Source of the DNA: Oscillospiraceae bacterium
Lineage (GTDB): Bacteria; Bacillota; Clostridia; Oscillospirales; Ruminococcaceae
Assembly: GCA_030539275.1 (NCBI GenBank)
Contig: JAUNSK010000018.1
Location: 1 to 64,000 of the forward strand
Length of the DNA stretch: 64,000 bases
Direction: 5' to 3'
In this document: piece after piece, positions 26,789 through 37,132 of the stretch
Layout of the letters: every line of letters starts with the position of its first letter
Position numbering within the stretch: position 1 is the stretch's first letter
The notes under the pieces: generated by a model
Databases searched by the model: none
What the model saw: the letters and a program-made list of their open reading frames with translations, nothing else
What the model was told of the DNA's origin: nothing
Program-made: the position numbers and the translations under genes

Positions 26789-27712
26789 ATGGAATTCTTC
26801 CATAAATCAGTTTTGCTGCATGAATGTATAGACGGATTAAATATCAAAAGTAATGGGATATATGTTGACGGAACAGCAGGCGGTGCCGGTCATTCACTCG
26901 AGATAGCCAAAAGACTTGGCATGGACGGTAAACTTGTTGCACTTGACAGGGATCCTGATGCAGTTGAAACCGCTTCACAGAGGCTGTCCGGATATAACGC
27001 AGCAGTGGTAAGAAGTAATTTTGATGAAATGGCTCAGGTACTTCACAAACTCGGATTGAACAAAGCAGACGGCATACTTCTTGATCTCGGTGTATCATCA
27101 CATCAGCTTGATGAGGGCAGCAGAGGTTTTTCATATCATGCTGATGCACCTCTTGACATGAGAATGAGTCAGGAAGGTCTGAGTGCTAAGGACATAGTAA
27201 ATAATTATTCAAAAGACGAACTAATAAAAATATTATTTGAGTATGGTGAGGAAAAGTTTGCAAGACGAATAGCAGACAACATTGTACTTGAAAGAGAAAT
27301 AAAACCGATCGAAACAACAATGCAACTAGCAGAAATAGTAAAAAACAGTGTTCCGGCTAAAGTCAGACGAGAAAAGAATCCGTGTAAAAAGACTTTTCAG
27401 GCAGTAAGAATTGCGGTGAACGGGGAACTTGACCATTTGTCCGCAGGACTTGATGCTGCTTTCGATGTTTTGAATCCAGGAGGAAGACTTGCTGTAATAA
27501 CGTTTCATTCGCTGGAGGACAGGATGGTCAAACAGAAATTTGCACGCTGGTGCAAGGGATGTGATTGTCCGCCTGATTTTCCGCAGTGTGTCTGCGGGAA
27601 GAAACCAAGCGCAAAACTTATTACCAGAAAACCTATAGAGGCAAGTGAAGAAGAACTGAGTGTCAATAACAGAAGCAGGAGTGCTAAGCTGCGTATACTT
27701 GAAAGGATATAG
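26789..27712 (+). CDS. rsmH: 16S rRNA m4C1402 methyltransferase
   Basis: SAM-dependent methyltransferase that methylates N4 of C1402 in the decoding site. 307 residues: HKSVLLHECIDGL, SAM motif YVDGTAGGAGHS, LDRDPDAV, ILLDLGVSSHQLD, RGFSYHADAPLDMRM, and the C-terminal NNRSRSAKLRILER. It lies in its standard place after mraZ. Confidence 0.97.
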   Translation: MEFFHKSVLLHECIDGLNIKSNGIYVDGTAGGAGHSLEIAKRLGMDGKLVALDRDPDAVETASQRLSGYNAAVVRSNFDEMAQVLHKLGLNKADGILLDLGVSSHQLDEGSRGFSYHADAPLDMRMSQEGLSAKDIVNNYSKDELIKILFEYGEEKFARRIADNIVLEREIKPIETTMQLAEIVKNSVPAKVRREKNPCKKTFQAVRIAVNGELDHLSAGLDAAFDVLNPGGRLAVITFHSLEDRMVKQKFARWCKGCDCPPDFPQCVCGKKPSAKLITRKPIEASEEELSVNNRSRSAKLRILERI

Positions 27713-27721
27713 GTGGTTAGT

Positions 27722-28201
27722 ATGTACAGAGCAGACAATATGGCATATAAATATGACTTGAATAAGTACAGAAATCTGACCACAGCCGAATCTGAAGAAG
27801 TTAAAAGAGACATAATAATCAAGAAAAAAGCCAGCGACAAGGGATCAAGCATCAAAATAGTTGCTATGGCATTTGTAGCATTGGTACTACTATTTTGCGT
27901 CATTTATGGTAAGGTACAGATAAATAAGGTTTACAGTGACATTAACTCTCAGAAAGCAGAGCTTGCAAGTGAACAAAGTGAAAACGCAAGACTGAGAGCC
28001 GAGCGAGAGTCGTATACATCCAGAAAAAAAATTGAAGATTACGCGGAGAATGTACTGGGACTTGAGAAACTGGACAAATCACAGATAATGTATATTAATG
28101 TTCAGAGTGATGATGTAGTTATAATCCCGGAAAACGAAGATAATATATTCGTAAAGATCAAGGATACTTTTAATGAAATAATTGATTATATTACTGGCTG
28201 A
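27722..28201 (+). CDS. ftsL: FtsL-like cell-division protein
   Basis: 159 residues, bitopic. A charged cytosolic head of about 45 residues precedes one membrane segment (IVAMAFVALVLLFCVIYG). A coiled coil about 40 residues long follows (INSQKAELASEQSENARLRAE), then DYAENVLGLEKLDKSQI, the DivIC/FtsL signature that binds DivIB. ATG 27722 with AGGTGG is preferred over an earlier in-frame start. Identification rests on position and topology because FtsL sequences diverge strongly. Confidence 0.82.
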   Translation: MYRADNMAYKYDLNKYRNLTTAESEEVKRDIIIKKKASDKGSSIKIVAMAFVALVLLFCVIYGKVQINKVYSDINSQKAELASEQSENARLRAERESYTSRKKIEDYAENVLGLEKLDKSQIMYINVQSDDVVIIPENEDNIFVKIKDTFNEIIDYITG

Positions 28202-28314
28202 TAAAACGGTCAGTAATATTGGTATATAAACAAGCTTTTCAGATTTATTATGAGAATAAGGTCTGATCAGGCATACATAAGATAAACAGTGAAAGCAAAG
28301 AACGGAGGATAAAT

Positions 28315-30588
28315 ATGGCGGATCTGCCTTCAGTAAAGATGAAGAAAAGAGCAAATCTGGTTATAATGGCGGCAACACTTATATTCGCAATTATGGTTAT
28401 TGTAAATCTATTTAACATAATGGTAATAAATTCGAGTGAATATCAGAAAATGGCTGATGACAATCAGTTCGGAAAAATCACCATCCCGGCAAACAGAGGA
28501 TCAATTTTAAGTTCAGACGGAAAAATTCTTGCACAGAGTGCAACAGTCTTCAGGATATGTCTTGATCCTTCTCTGTATCAGCAGAAAGATAAAGATAAGA
28601 AGGACCTCATAATAAATTTCCTTACTTCAAAACTTGACTCAGTGACTGCGGAAAAAATAATCCAGTCCATGGAAAAACAAAATTCGCAGTATCAGGTTCT
28701 TGCATATCAGGTTGAAAAGCCGTTAAAAAATGAAATACTTCAGTTTGCAAAAGAAAATGATATAGTATCTATATTTGACAAGGAAGATACAAAAAGATAT
28801 TATCCGCAGGATGACCTCGCAGCTGCAGTAATAGGACATACGGATTCTGACGGTATAGGTCAGTATGGCGTTGAGGCAACATATGATGATTATCTTTCCG
28901 GAGTAGACGGAGTTACAATTTCAGCACAGGATGCTTTCGGCGATGAGATGCCGTACAGATATTCAAAGCTTTATGAGGCAAAAGACGGAAACTCTGTAGT
29001 ACTTACATTAGATACAATGATACAGTATTATGTTGAATCGGCACTTAACAATATGGTTGAAAAAAATAATGTTACCAACCGTGCGTGTGCAATTGTAATG
29101 AATGCAAAAACCGGTGCAATTCTTGCTATGGCAACTTCACCGGGATATGATCTGAATAATAAAACCCAGCTTCCTGAAAAGGATGCAGCTGAAGTGGATG
29201 CTCTGCCGGCAGATCAGCAGAACGAAGAATATATGAAAAGGCTGATGGCCATGTGGAACAACAAGGCTATATCATGTATATATGAGCCCGGATCAGTTTT
29301 CAAGGTATTTACCAGTGCTGCAGCTCTTGAGGAAAAAGTAATTACACTTGATGATAGTTTTGAGTGTTCAGGTTCCTATACTGTTCTCGGAACTAAAATA
29401 AGCTGCTGGCAGACTTCAGGTCACGGATCACAGAAGTTTATGGATGCACTCAGAAATTCGTGCAATCCGGCATTTATGCAGATAGGTTTAAGACTTACCG
29501 GTGAAAAGTTCAGCTACTATGCAGATGCATTCGGCTTCCGTGAGAAAACAGGAATAGATCTTCCGGGCGAAACCAACAGCTACTTTGCTTCACCAAGTGA
29601 TCTCATGAACGATGTTACACTTGCAACAAGTGCATTCGGCCAGACAAATACCATTTCACCGATTCAGATGGTTGCCGGATACGCCAGTGTTATTAACGGA
29701 GGATATCTTGTTCAGCCGCATGTTGTTGACAGGATCGTTGATAATGAAGGCAATACAGTCAAAAAAATAGATACCATTGTAAAAAGACAGGTTATTTCTG
29801 ATGAGACATCAGCAAAAATGAGACAGTCACTTCAGTATGTTGTTGACAACAACGGAGGAAGTAATGTTTATATCAAGGGCTACCGAATCGGCGGCAAGAG
29901 CGGAACATCCGAAAAGCTTACTCTGCTTGCTCAGGAACGTGCCAAGAGAGCTGAAGATCTTAAAGAAAATCCAGACGCAGTAATACCTGAACCAACAAAA
30001 AAATATATTGCATCATACTGCTGTTTTGCTCCGGCCGATAATCCGGAAATAGTAATGCTTGTAATGGCAGATCAGCCTGAAGGCAACGAATACTACGGAA
30101 GTAAGGTTGCTGTTCCATGTGCAAGAGAAATCTTTACTGATCTTCTTCCTTATCTTGGATACTATCCGGAATACACAGTAGAAGAGCAGGCTCTCCTTGA
30201 CGTGCCGGTTCCAAATGTTGAATCAAAGGCCGTTGATGAAGCAGAAGTGCAGCTGAAAGACGCAGGATTTGAAGTTGATATAAGAGGAACAGGCGAAACA
30301 GTAGTAGCTCAGGTTCCGACATTTATCAACAGCGTTCCTAAAGGAAGCAAGATCATCTTATATACACAGAGAGATTATCAGGAAGAAGAAAAAATAATGC
30401 CGGATCTAATGAATATGACTGCAGACAAGGTTGCTTCAGAGATTCAGAATATAGGTCTTAACGTTAAATTTTCAGGTTCTGAAAATGAAAATGCCAAGGT
30501 AATTGTTCAGTCTTATCCGGCAGGAACAAAACTGAAGGAAGGTACGATAGTATCAGTTCAGATGGCTATAGATGACAGAACAGGCTGA
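28315..30588 (+). CDS. Division transpeptidase (class B PBP) with two PASTA domains
   Basis: 757 residues. An N-terminal membrane anchor lies at about residues 14-36, then the PBP dimerisation domain (IPANRGSILSSDGKILA). The transpeptidase domain has Ser327 in EPGSVFK (SxxK), SCN 382-384 (SxN) and KSGT 528-531. Two PASTA domains follow: VPNVESKAVDEAEVQLKDAG and MPDLMNMTADKVASEIQNIG. It cross-links septal peptidoglycan with FtsW. It corresponds to PbpB/PBP2x; the sporulation paralogue SpoVD has one PASTA, so the two-PASTA form fits PbpB better. Confidence 0.93.
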   Translation: MADLPSVKMKKRANLVIMAATLIFAIMVIVNLFNIMVINSSEYQKMADDNQFGKITIPANRGSILSSDGKILAQSATVFRICLDPSLYQQKDKDKKDLIINFLTSKLDSVTAEKIIQSMEKQNSQYQVLAYQVEKPLKNEILQFAKENDIVSIFDKEDTKRYYPQDDLAAAVIGHTDSDGIGQYGVEATYDDYLSGVDGVTISAQDAFGDEMPYRYSKLYEAKDGNSVVLTLDTMIQYYVESALNNMVEKNNVTNRACAIVMNAKTGAILAMATSPGYDLNNKTQLPEKDAAEVDALPADQQNEEYMKRLMAMWNNKAISCIYEPGSVFKVFTSAAALEEKVITLDDSFECSGSYTVLGTKISCWQTSGHGSQKFMDALRNSCNPAFMQIGLRLTGEKFSYYADAFGFREKTGIDLPGETNSYFASPSDLMNDVTLATSAFGQTNTISPIQMVAGYASVINGGYLVQPHVVDRIVDNEGNTVKKIDTIVKRQVISDETSAKMRQSLQYVVDNNGGSNVYIKGYRIGGKSGTSEKLTLLAQERAKRAEDLKENPDAVIPEPTKKYIASYCCFAPADNPEIVMLVMADQPEGNEYYGSKVAVPCAREIFTDLLPYLGYYPEYTVEEQALLDVPVPNVESKAVDEAEVQLKDAGFEVDIRGTGETVVAQVPTFINSVPKGSKIILYTQRDYQEEEKIMPDLMNMTADKVASEIQNIGLNVKFSGSENENAKVIVQSYPAGTKLKEGTIVSVQMAIDDRTG

Positions 30589-30627
30589 TACACACAGACT
30601 GTTAAAATTTGCGGAGGTGACTGGAAA

Positions 30628-32058
30628 ATGAAATTATATGATTTAATGAAATCACTGACACAGGTTGACTTTGAAGATTGCGAAGTAAGCTGTATTACTG
30701 ATGATTCTAGAAACATTAAAGAGGGATGCGTATTTGTTTGTGTCAAAGGTGCTTCATTTGACGGGCACAGCGCAGCAGCCAAAGCATCAGAGGCAAAAGC
30801 CGCCGCAATAATTACTCAGAGAGATATGGGTGTTGAGCGACAGATTATAGTTGAAGATACTCGTAAGTTTTATGGTATGCTCTGTGCAGCATGGTTCTCA
30901 CATCCTGAGAAAAAGATGAAATTTGTCGGTGTTACCGGAACAAACGGAAAGACGACGATGACAAATGTTATCAAATATATCCTGACTCAGAATGGACATA
31001 AAGTAGGACTTATCGGTACTATACGCAATGAAATAGGCGACGATGTTATTCATACAGACAATACAACTCCTATGGCATTCGATTATATGCAGCTGCTTGA
31101 CAGAATGTATAAGGCCGGCTGCGACACAGTAGTTATGGAGGTATCCTCCTTTGGTCTTGTTCAGCAGCGTATCGGACCAACACACTTTGATGTAGCTGTA
31201 TTTACTAATCTGACACAGGATCATCTTGATTATCATAAAACTATGGAAAACTACTATCAGGCAAAGAAAATGCTGTTTGATATAACAGATAAGGCAATAT
31301 GCAATCTGGATGATGAATACGGAAAACGTCTTTACAGTGAGATAACATGTGAAAAATACGGCTTCAGCTGTAATAAAAAAGCGGACTTCTATGCTGATGT
31401 TATGAAGCTGCGTGCTTCACAGACAACGTTCTGGTTCTGTGCAGACAACAAGTGTCACAATATTTCTATGAATATGATAGGTATGTTCAATGTAGAAAAT
31501 GTGACGGCAGCAATAGCAGCGTGTACTCTTATGGATATTCCCATTGAAAATATCATTCCGGCGATAGCAAAGTACAACGGTGTCAAAGGAAGATGTGAGA
31601 TCATCCCTACAGGACGTGACTTTACGGTAATATGCGATTATGCGCATACACCGGATGCTATTGAGAATATACTTAGCAGTGTAAAGGAATACTGCGAAGG
31701 ACGTCTTATCTGTCTTTTCGGATGCGGTGGAAACAGAGACAGTGCAAAACGTCCGCTAATGGCTCAGGCTGCAGCAAAATTTGCAGATGTCCTGATGGTT
31801 ACGTCAGATAATCCCAGAAACGAAGAGCCTGATGATATAATCAGGGACATAATGCAAGGACTTACAGACTGCAAAAAGAAAATATTTGTTGAACCTGACA
31901 GAAGACAGGCGATATATGATACTCTGAAGATGGCTCAGCCGTCAGACATTATTGTTCTGGCCGGAAAAGGTCACGAGGATTATCAGATATTAAAAAACAA
32001 TGTTCATATACATTTTGATGAACGTGAAGTAGTAAGCGACGGATTAAAGCTTCTGTGA
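30628..32058 (+). CDS. murE: UDP-MurNAc-tripeptide synthetase
   Basis: Adds the third amino acid to UDP-MurNAc-L-Ala-D-Glu in the cytosol. 476 residues: ATP loop GVTGTNGKTTMTNV, HTDNTTP, carbamylated-lysine region EVSSFGL, DYAHTPDAIENIL, and SDNPRNEEP. The DNPR motif is the one associated with meso-diaminopimelate (rather than L-lysine) enzymes. It is preceded by GCGGAGG. murF, which usually follows, is absent. Confidence 0.95.
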   Translation: MKLYDLMKSLTQVDFEDCEVSCITDDSRNIKEGCVFVCVKGASFDGHSAAAKASEAKAAAIITQRDMGVERQIIVEDTRKFYGMLCAAWFSHPEKKMKFVGVTGTNGKTTMTNVIKYILTQNGHKVGLIGTIRNEIGDDVIHTDNTTPMAFDYMQLLDRMYKAGCDTVVMEVSSFGLVQQRIGPTHFDVAVFTNLTQDHLDYHKTMENYYQAKKMLFDITDKAICNLDDEYGKRLYSEITCEKYGFSCNKKADFYADVMKLRASQTTFWFCADNKCHNISMNMIGMFNVENVTAAIAACTLMDIPIENIIPAIAKYNGVKGRCEIIPTGRDFTVICDYAHTPDAIENILSSVKEYCEGRLICLFGCGGNRDSAKRPLMAQAAAKFADVLMVTSDNPRNEEPDDIIRDIMQGLTDCKKKIFVEPDRRQAIYDTLKMAQPSDIIVLAGKGHEDYQILKNNVHIHFDEREVVSDGLKLL

Positions 32059-32139
32059 TCACACTGCTTCAGTGATCAGGCATGGTCACAATATTACGGA
32101 CATAACAGAGCATAGCTCTTATCAGGAGGAAATAGTTAA

Positions 32140-33195
32140 ATGTTCTTTTTCATGATCAGAATAGGTGTATCAGTGCTTGCATGCGCTATTGCGGCACTAA
32201 CAGGTATCGTTCTTATTCCATACCTCAAAAAAATTCACTTTGGCCAGACAATTCTTGAGATAGGACCAAAGTGGCACAAAGGTAAACAGGGTACACCGAT
32301 TATGGGCGGTTTTATGTTCATAATAGGAAGTATAATAGCAACAGCGGCAGGATATACAGTATACAGGGCATTTTTCCTCGATATTACAAATGCTGATGTA
32401 AACGCAAATGCATTCAGACTTCTGGCGTGTATTTTATTTGCAGCTGCATTTTCAGCTCTGGGTTTTGCCGATGATTATATAAAAGCTGTAAAGAAACAGA
32501 ATCTCGGACTGAATCCTAAACAGAAAATGATTTTTCAGTTTCTGTTTTCAGTTGCATTTTTGTGGGTGCTGTATCTGCTTGGGGATAAATCCACAGAGAT
32601 AGATCTTATGTTTGTTAAGTTTGATATCGGTATCTTTTATTATCCGGTAATGATTCTGTTTATAATATACGTATCAAATGCTGTAAACCTTACTGACGGT
32701 GTTGACGGATTGTGTGCATCTGTAACAGTAATTACAATGCTTGCATTTACAACGATATGTATGCTTCTGGGTGACTATGAAGTTTCAATGTTTTCAATAG
32801 CAATAGCCGGCGGATGTCTCGGATTCCTTGTATGGAACCTTCATCCTGCCAAGTGTTTTATGGGTGATACAGGTTCAATGTTTCTCGGCGGTGCATTTAT
32901 AGGAATCGGTCTTACAACCCATAATCATCTGCTGATAATCCTGGTTGGAATTGTATATGTTCTTGAAGCTTTATCAGTTGTTATCCAGGTATCATATTTT
33001 AAAATTACTGCAAAAATACATTATAAAAAGACAGGTGAAAAAGGAAAGGGCAAGAGAATATTCAAAATGTCTCCGATTCACCATCATTTTGAAATGTGCG
33101 GATTCAGTGAATATAAGATAGTAATTACATTTTCGCTGGCTGCACTGATTGCATGTGCAGGCGCAGTTGTTCTTCAATACGCAGCTGCACAGTAA
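32140..33195 (+). CDS. mraY: Phospho-MurNAc-pentapeptide translocase
   Basis: Integral membrane enzyme with about ten helices that attaches phospho-MurNAc-pentapeptide to undecaprenyl phosphate, giving lipid I. 351 residues with GTPIMGGFMF, FADDYIKAV, NAVNLTDGVDGLC, the FMGDTGSMFLGG loop and the histidine motif MSPIHHHFEMCGFSE. Confidence 0.97.
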   Translation: MFFFMIRIGVSVLACAIAALTGIVLIPYLKKIHFGQTILEIGPKWHKGKQGTPIMGGFMFIIGSIIATAAGYTVYRAFFLDITNADVNANAFRLLACILFAAAFSALGFADDYIKAVKKQNLGLNPKQKMIFQFLFSVAFLWVLYLLGDKSTEIDLMFVKFDIGIFYYPVMILFIIYVSNAVNLTDGVDGLCASVTVITMLAFTTICMLLGDYEVSMFSIAIAGGCLGFLVWNLHPAKCFMGDTGSMFLGGAFIGIGLTTHNHLLIILVGIVYVLEALSVVIQVSYFKITAKIHYKKTGEKGKGKRIFKMSPIHHHFEMCGFSEYKIVITFSLAALIACAGAVVLQYAAAQ

Positions 33196-33216
33196 ATTAT
33201 TTAAACAAATGTAATA

Positions 33217-33258
33217 AATAACCGGTGTCTCGTTCTCTATCAGCGGATATCGGTTATT
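33217..33258 (+). promoter_or_regulatory. Hairpin between mraY and ftsW
   Basis: AATAACCG (33217-33224) pairs with CGGTTATT (33251-33258), followed by a T-containing stretch with CTTTTTT. It may act as a partial terminator or a processing site inside the cluster. Confidence 0.4.
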
Positions 33259-33290
33259 TTAAAGCTTTTTTAATCAGGGAGGTTTTCTGT

Positions 33291-34571
33291 GTGACACGTT
33301 CAAGAGCTGCTGACACTAAAAAAAAGACAGTAAAGAAAAACAGTATTTTTAAAGTTGCTGTAATGGATATAAATGATTGGAGAATCAGAAGCAAAAGTCT
33401 TGGTACAGTTGACCTTCCTTTCTTTTTTATTGTCATGATACTGCTTGTAATGGGTATAATTATGATGTTTTCCGCAAGCTATGCGTGGGCGATCAGCGAG
33501 GGCAGGTCAGGAACATATTACGCTGTAAAGCAGCTAATGTACGGCGGCGGCGGACTTGTAGCAATGTTTATTCTTTCAAAAATTGATTATCACTTTTTTC
33601 AGAACAAGATCATATCAGTCGGAATTTTTCTGGTCACTCTCGTGATGATGATACTTATTCTTTTTGAACCGCTAAACCTTGGTGTTAATCTGAATGGTGC
33701 AACAAGATGGATAGCATTCGGACGTTTACAGTTTCAGCCCTCAGAGGTTATGAAATTTGCAATTATAATAATGTTCAGTATGATGATATCACATAATTAC
33801 AAAAGAATGAAGGAGTTCAGGGTAGGTGTACTTCCTTTTGGAATAATACTGGGTGTCATAGCAATTCTTATGATGCTTGAGCCACATCTCTCGGGTACAA
33901 TTCTTATATGTGGAATAGGTATCGTTCTTATATTTGTGGGCGGATGCAGGATGGTCCATCTGCTTGAAGTCGGAGGCTGCGGCATTCTGCTGCTTGCTCT
34001 CGGAGTTTTCTATAAAATCGAAAAATCAGGCTTTACATACTTTGAAAAGCGTTTTCAGTCATGGCTTGACCCTTTTTCTGATATGGCTTCGGATACCTGG
34101 CAGACAGCACAGTCACTCATCGCTATTGGTTCAGGCGGAATATTCGGCATGGGGCTAGGTGAATCAAGACAAAAATTTCAGTATCTTCCGGAAACAAAAA
34201 ATGACTTCGTTTTTGCAGTTGTATGTGAGGAACTCGGATATGTAGGTGCGGTTACGGTTATCGTACTGTTTGCATTGTTTGTTTTCAGAGGCTTCTATAT
34301 AGCATCAAAAGCTCCGGACAAATTCGGCATGCTTGTATGCATCGGCTTAACTATGCAGGTAGGGCTTCAGGCCTTTTTAAATATAGCGGTTGTAAGCAAT
34401 CTTATTCCGAATACGGGAATAAGCCTTCCGTTTTTCAGTTATGGCGGAACATCACTTATGATGCTGCTGGCACAGATGGGCATAATACTTAATATATCGC
34501 GATATGCGTCTTCTGACCTGAAATCTACAAAGAGGCATGACGCAGAACCCTATCGTAAAATACTTGACTAA
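33291..34571 (+). CDS. ftsW: Lipid II polymerase FtsW (SEDS family)
   Basis: Septal peptidoglycan glycosyltransferase, 426 residues, about ten membrane helices after a basic head. Seen: the MFSASYAWA region of helix 1, NGATRWI followed by FQPSEVMKFA, and the late motif NTGISLPFFSYGGTS. GTG 33291 with GGGAGG eight bases upstream is preferred over an earlier in-frame GTG at 33225 that lies inside the hairpin. Confidence 0.93.
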   Translation: MTRSRAADTKKKTVKKNSIFKVAVMDINDWRIRSKSLGTVDLPFFFIVMILLVMGIIMMFSASYAWAISEGRSGTYYAVKQLMYGGGGLVAMFILSKIDYHFFQNKIISVGIFLVTLVMMILILFEPLNLGVNLNGATRWIAFGRLQFQPSEVMKFAIIIMFSMMISHNYKRMKEFRVGVLPFGIILGVIAILMMLEPHLSGTILICGIGIVLIFVGGCRMVHLLEVGGCGILLLALGVFYKIEKSGFTYFEKRFQSWLDPFSDMASDTWQTAQSLIAIGSGGIFGMGLGESRQKFQYLPETKNDFVFAVVCEELGYVGAVTVIVLFALFVFRGFYIASKAPDKFGMLVCIGLTMQVGLQAFLNIAVVSNLIPNTGISLPFFSYGGTSLMMLLAQMGIILNISRYASSDLKSTKRHDAEPYRKILD

Positions 34572-34599
34572 ATTCATTTGAAAGGACAGGATTTTATTT

Positions 34600-35721
34600 A
34601 TGAATGTCTTAATTGCAGGCGGCGGAACAGGCGGACATATAAATCCAGCTCTTGCTATAGCATCAATTATCAAAGCACATGAACCGGAGGCAAAGTTTTT
34701 GTTTGCGGGCACTCCGTTCGGCATGGAGGCAAGATTAATACCGGCAGCGGGATATGATTTTGCACCTATCAAGGTAAAAGGATTTCAGAGAAGAATAACT
34801 CTAAAAAATATCAGGAGAAATATTGAAGCTGTAGGTTATCTTATGACCTCATCTGCCCGTTCAAAAGAAATCATCAATGATTTTAAACCGGATATTGTTA
34901 TCGGGACAGGCGGGTATGTCAGCGGTCCTATAGTAAGACAGGCTGCAAAGATGAAAATACCTACTGCGATACATGAGCAGAATGCATATCCAGGTGTTAC
35001 AACCAGGATCTTATCGAAACATGTTGACAAGGTTATGCTTACGGTCAGAGAGGCTATGGAGTATCTTGATAAAAATATAAATTATATTGTTACAGGTCTT
35101 CCTGTAAGAAGTGAACTTTTTGATACAAACAAGAGCCAGGCAAGAAAAAAACTTGGTTTTGACGACAGCTTTACCATACTTTCGTTCGGCGGAAGTCTCG
35201 GTGCGGGATGTATCAATGATACAATGGCTCAGGTAATCAAACATACCTATGATAATAAACTGAAAATAAACCACATTCATGGATACGGCGGAATGGGAAA
35301 GGACTCATTCCCGGAATTTATGAAAAAGAACAATATACCGATGAAATCGCAGAATATGCGTGTAACAGAGTATATAAATGATATGGATATCTGTATGTCA
35401 GCTGCAGATCTTGTAATCTGCCGTTCCGGTGCAACTACGCTTGCTGAACTTGAAGCAATGGGAAAGGCATCTATCCTGATACCATCACCTGTTGTTGCCG
35501 GAAATCATCAGTTCCATAATGCCAATGTTCTTGCAAAAGCCGGAGCAGCCGTTCTTATAGAACAGAAAGATGTAAAGGCTCAGGATATGATAAAGCTTGC
35601 AGAGGATTTCTGCAGCCATCCCGAAAAAATCAAGGAAATGTCAAGGCATTCATATGACCTTTCCATAAAGGATACATCCCAGAGAATATGGAAGGTTATT
35701 GACAGTCTTGTTGTAAGATAA
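34600..35721 (+). CDS. murG: UDP-GlcNAc : lipid I N-acetylglucosaminyltransferase
   Basis: Makes lipid II at the inner membrane face. 373 residues, GT28 GT-B fold: GGGTGGHINPALAIA (residues 7-21), GTGGYVSGP, HEQNAYPG, FGGSLGA, and the donor-site motif CRSGATTLAELEAMGKASILIP. AAAGGA precedes the ATG. Confidence 0.97.
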   Translation: MNVLIAGGGTGGHINPALAIASIIKAHEPEAKFLFAGTPFGMEARLIPAAGYDFAPIKVKGFQRRITLKNIRRNIEAVGYLMTSSARSKEIINDFKPDIVIGTGGYVSGPIVRQAAKMKIPTAIHEQNAYPGVTTRILSKHVDKVMLTVREAMEYLDKNINYIVTGLPVRSELFDTNKSQARKKLGFDDSFTILSFGGSLGAGCINDTMAQVIKHTYDNKLKINHIHGYGGMGKDSFPEFMKKNNIPMKSQNMRVTEYINDMDICMSAADLVICRSGATTLAELEAMGKASILIPSPVVAGNHQFHNANVLAKAGAAVLIEQKDVKAQDMIKLAEDFCSHPEKIKEMSRHSYDLSIKDTSQRIWKVIDSLVVR

Positions 35722-35840
35722 ATTCAATTCCTCACCACAATTGTAAATACTGCATAGTATAGTGTGAAAAAGCAAATGACTGGATGTTATGTGCTTTATT
35801 GCGCTATTATGCGTATTACGGTTATGTGGGGGTGTTTTGA

Positions 35841-37100
35841 TTGCAAAGGTTTGTTATCAGCGGCGGAAATGAGTTAAATGGAGATATAACACTCCAGGGA
35901 GCCAAAAACAGTGCCCTGCCGATATTGTCTGCATCAGTTCTGGTACGAGGTAGCTCAGTTCTTTCTAATTGTCCGGATCTGACTGATATATATGCAGCAG
36001 CAAGAATTCTTACTCATCTCGGGTGTAAAGTTCACCGGACGGGTCAGAATACAGTCATAGTTGACAATCCGGGAGTTTCACTTACTTATATTCCTGATAA
36101 ATTAATGAGGGAAATGAGATCATCGATCACTTTTCTGGGACCTGTGCTCGGTGAATGCTCAGAATGCAGACTTTGTCTGCCTGGCGGTTGTCAGCTCGGA
36201 CCTAGACCGATAGACATACATCTTGATGCATTGAGACAAATGGGTGTTACAGTCTGTGAGGATCACGGCGGTATATACTGCAAGGCAGAAGAAGGCGTCA
36301 AGGGAGCAAAAATAGTTCTTCCGTTCCCGAGTGTCGGGGCAACTGAAAACATAATCATGGCTGCTGTAAAAGCAGACGGAGATACCGAAATCAAAAATGC
36401 TGCGAGAGAGCCTGAAATAGTTGATCTTGCTTCTTACCTTAATAAATGCGGTGCAAAGATCCATGGAGCCGGCGAGAGCACAATAAGTATATCCGGCGTA
36501 AAAACTCTTAACAGCTGTGAATATTCGGTAATGCCAGACAGAATAGCGGCTGCTACATATATGTCTGCCGCACTTATAACAGGTGGTAAGCTTAGGATCA
36601 CTGGAACTGACGGGCTTGATATTGAATCATTTGCTGTATTTTTCGGGCAGATGGGATGCAGTGTGTATGTATATGACAACAGTATCTATGTCAAGGCGAA
36701 AAAAAGGATCAATGCGATCAAATCAATAAAAACGCTTCCGTATCCGGGTTTCCCGACTGATATGCAGGCGATAGTGATGGCTCCGCTGAGCATAGCAGAC
36801 GGAACCAGCATAATAGAGGAAAATATTTTTGAGTCAAGATATAAACATGTTGATGCTCTCAACAGAATGGGAGCAGATATCAAGGTTTACGGCAAAGTTG
36901 CTGTAGTACATGGTGTAAATACACTATATGGTGCAGATATAGAGGCTACTGATCTGCGCGGAGGTGCGGCTATGGTAATAGCGGCACTTGCTGCAGAAGG
37001 AACAACAGAAATATCAGAAGTTCAGCATATTGACAGGGGATATGAATCGTTTGATAAATTCCTGCACGCTGCAGGTGCTGATATAGTAAGAAAAAGCTGA
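35841..37100 (+). CDS. murA: UDP-GlcNAc 1-carboxyvinyltransferase
   Basis: First committed step of peptidoglycan synthesis, transferring enolpyruvate from PEP to UDP-GlcNAc. 419 residues in the EPSP-synthase fold: GAKNSALPILSAS near the start, and the catalytic loop LPGGCQLGPRPID with Cys in the usual place, so fosfomycin sensitivity is expected. FPTDMQAI is also present. It starts at a TTG (35841) after GGGGGTG. It is placed inside the dcw cluster between murG and divIB. Confidence 0.96.
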   Translation: MQRFVISGGNELNGDITLQGAKNSALPILSASVLVRGSSVLSNCPDLTDIYAAARILTHLGCKVHRTGQNTVIVDNPGVSLTYIPDKLMREMRSSITFLGPVLGECSECRLCLPGGCQLGPRPIDIHLDALRQMGVTVCEDHGGIYCKAEEGVKGAKIVLPFPSVGATENIIMAAVKADGDTEIKNAAREPEIVDLASYLNKCGAKIHGAGESTISISGVKTLNSCEYSVMPDRIAAATYMSAALITGGKLRITGTDGLDIESFAVFFGQMGCSVYVYDNSIYVKAKKRINAIKSIKTLPYPGFPTDMQAIVMAPLSIADGTSIIEENIFESRYKHVDALNRMGADIKVYGKVAVVHGVNTLYGADIEATDLRGGAAMVIAALAAEGTTEISEVQHIDRGYESFDKFLHAAGADIVRKS

Positions 37101-37132
37101 TACATTTCACTGTCCGAAAAGGAATGAAAAAA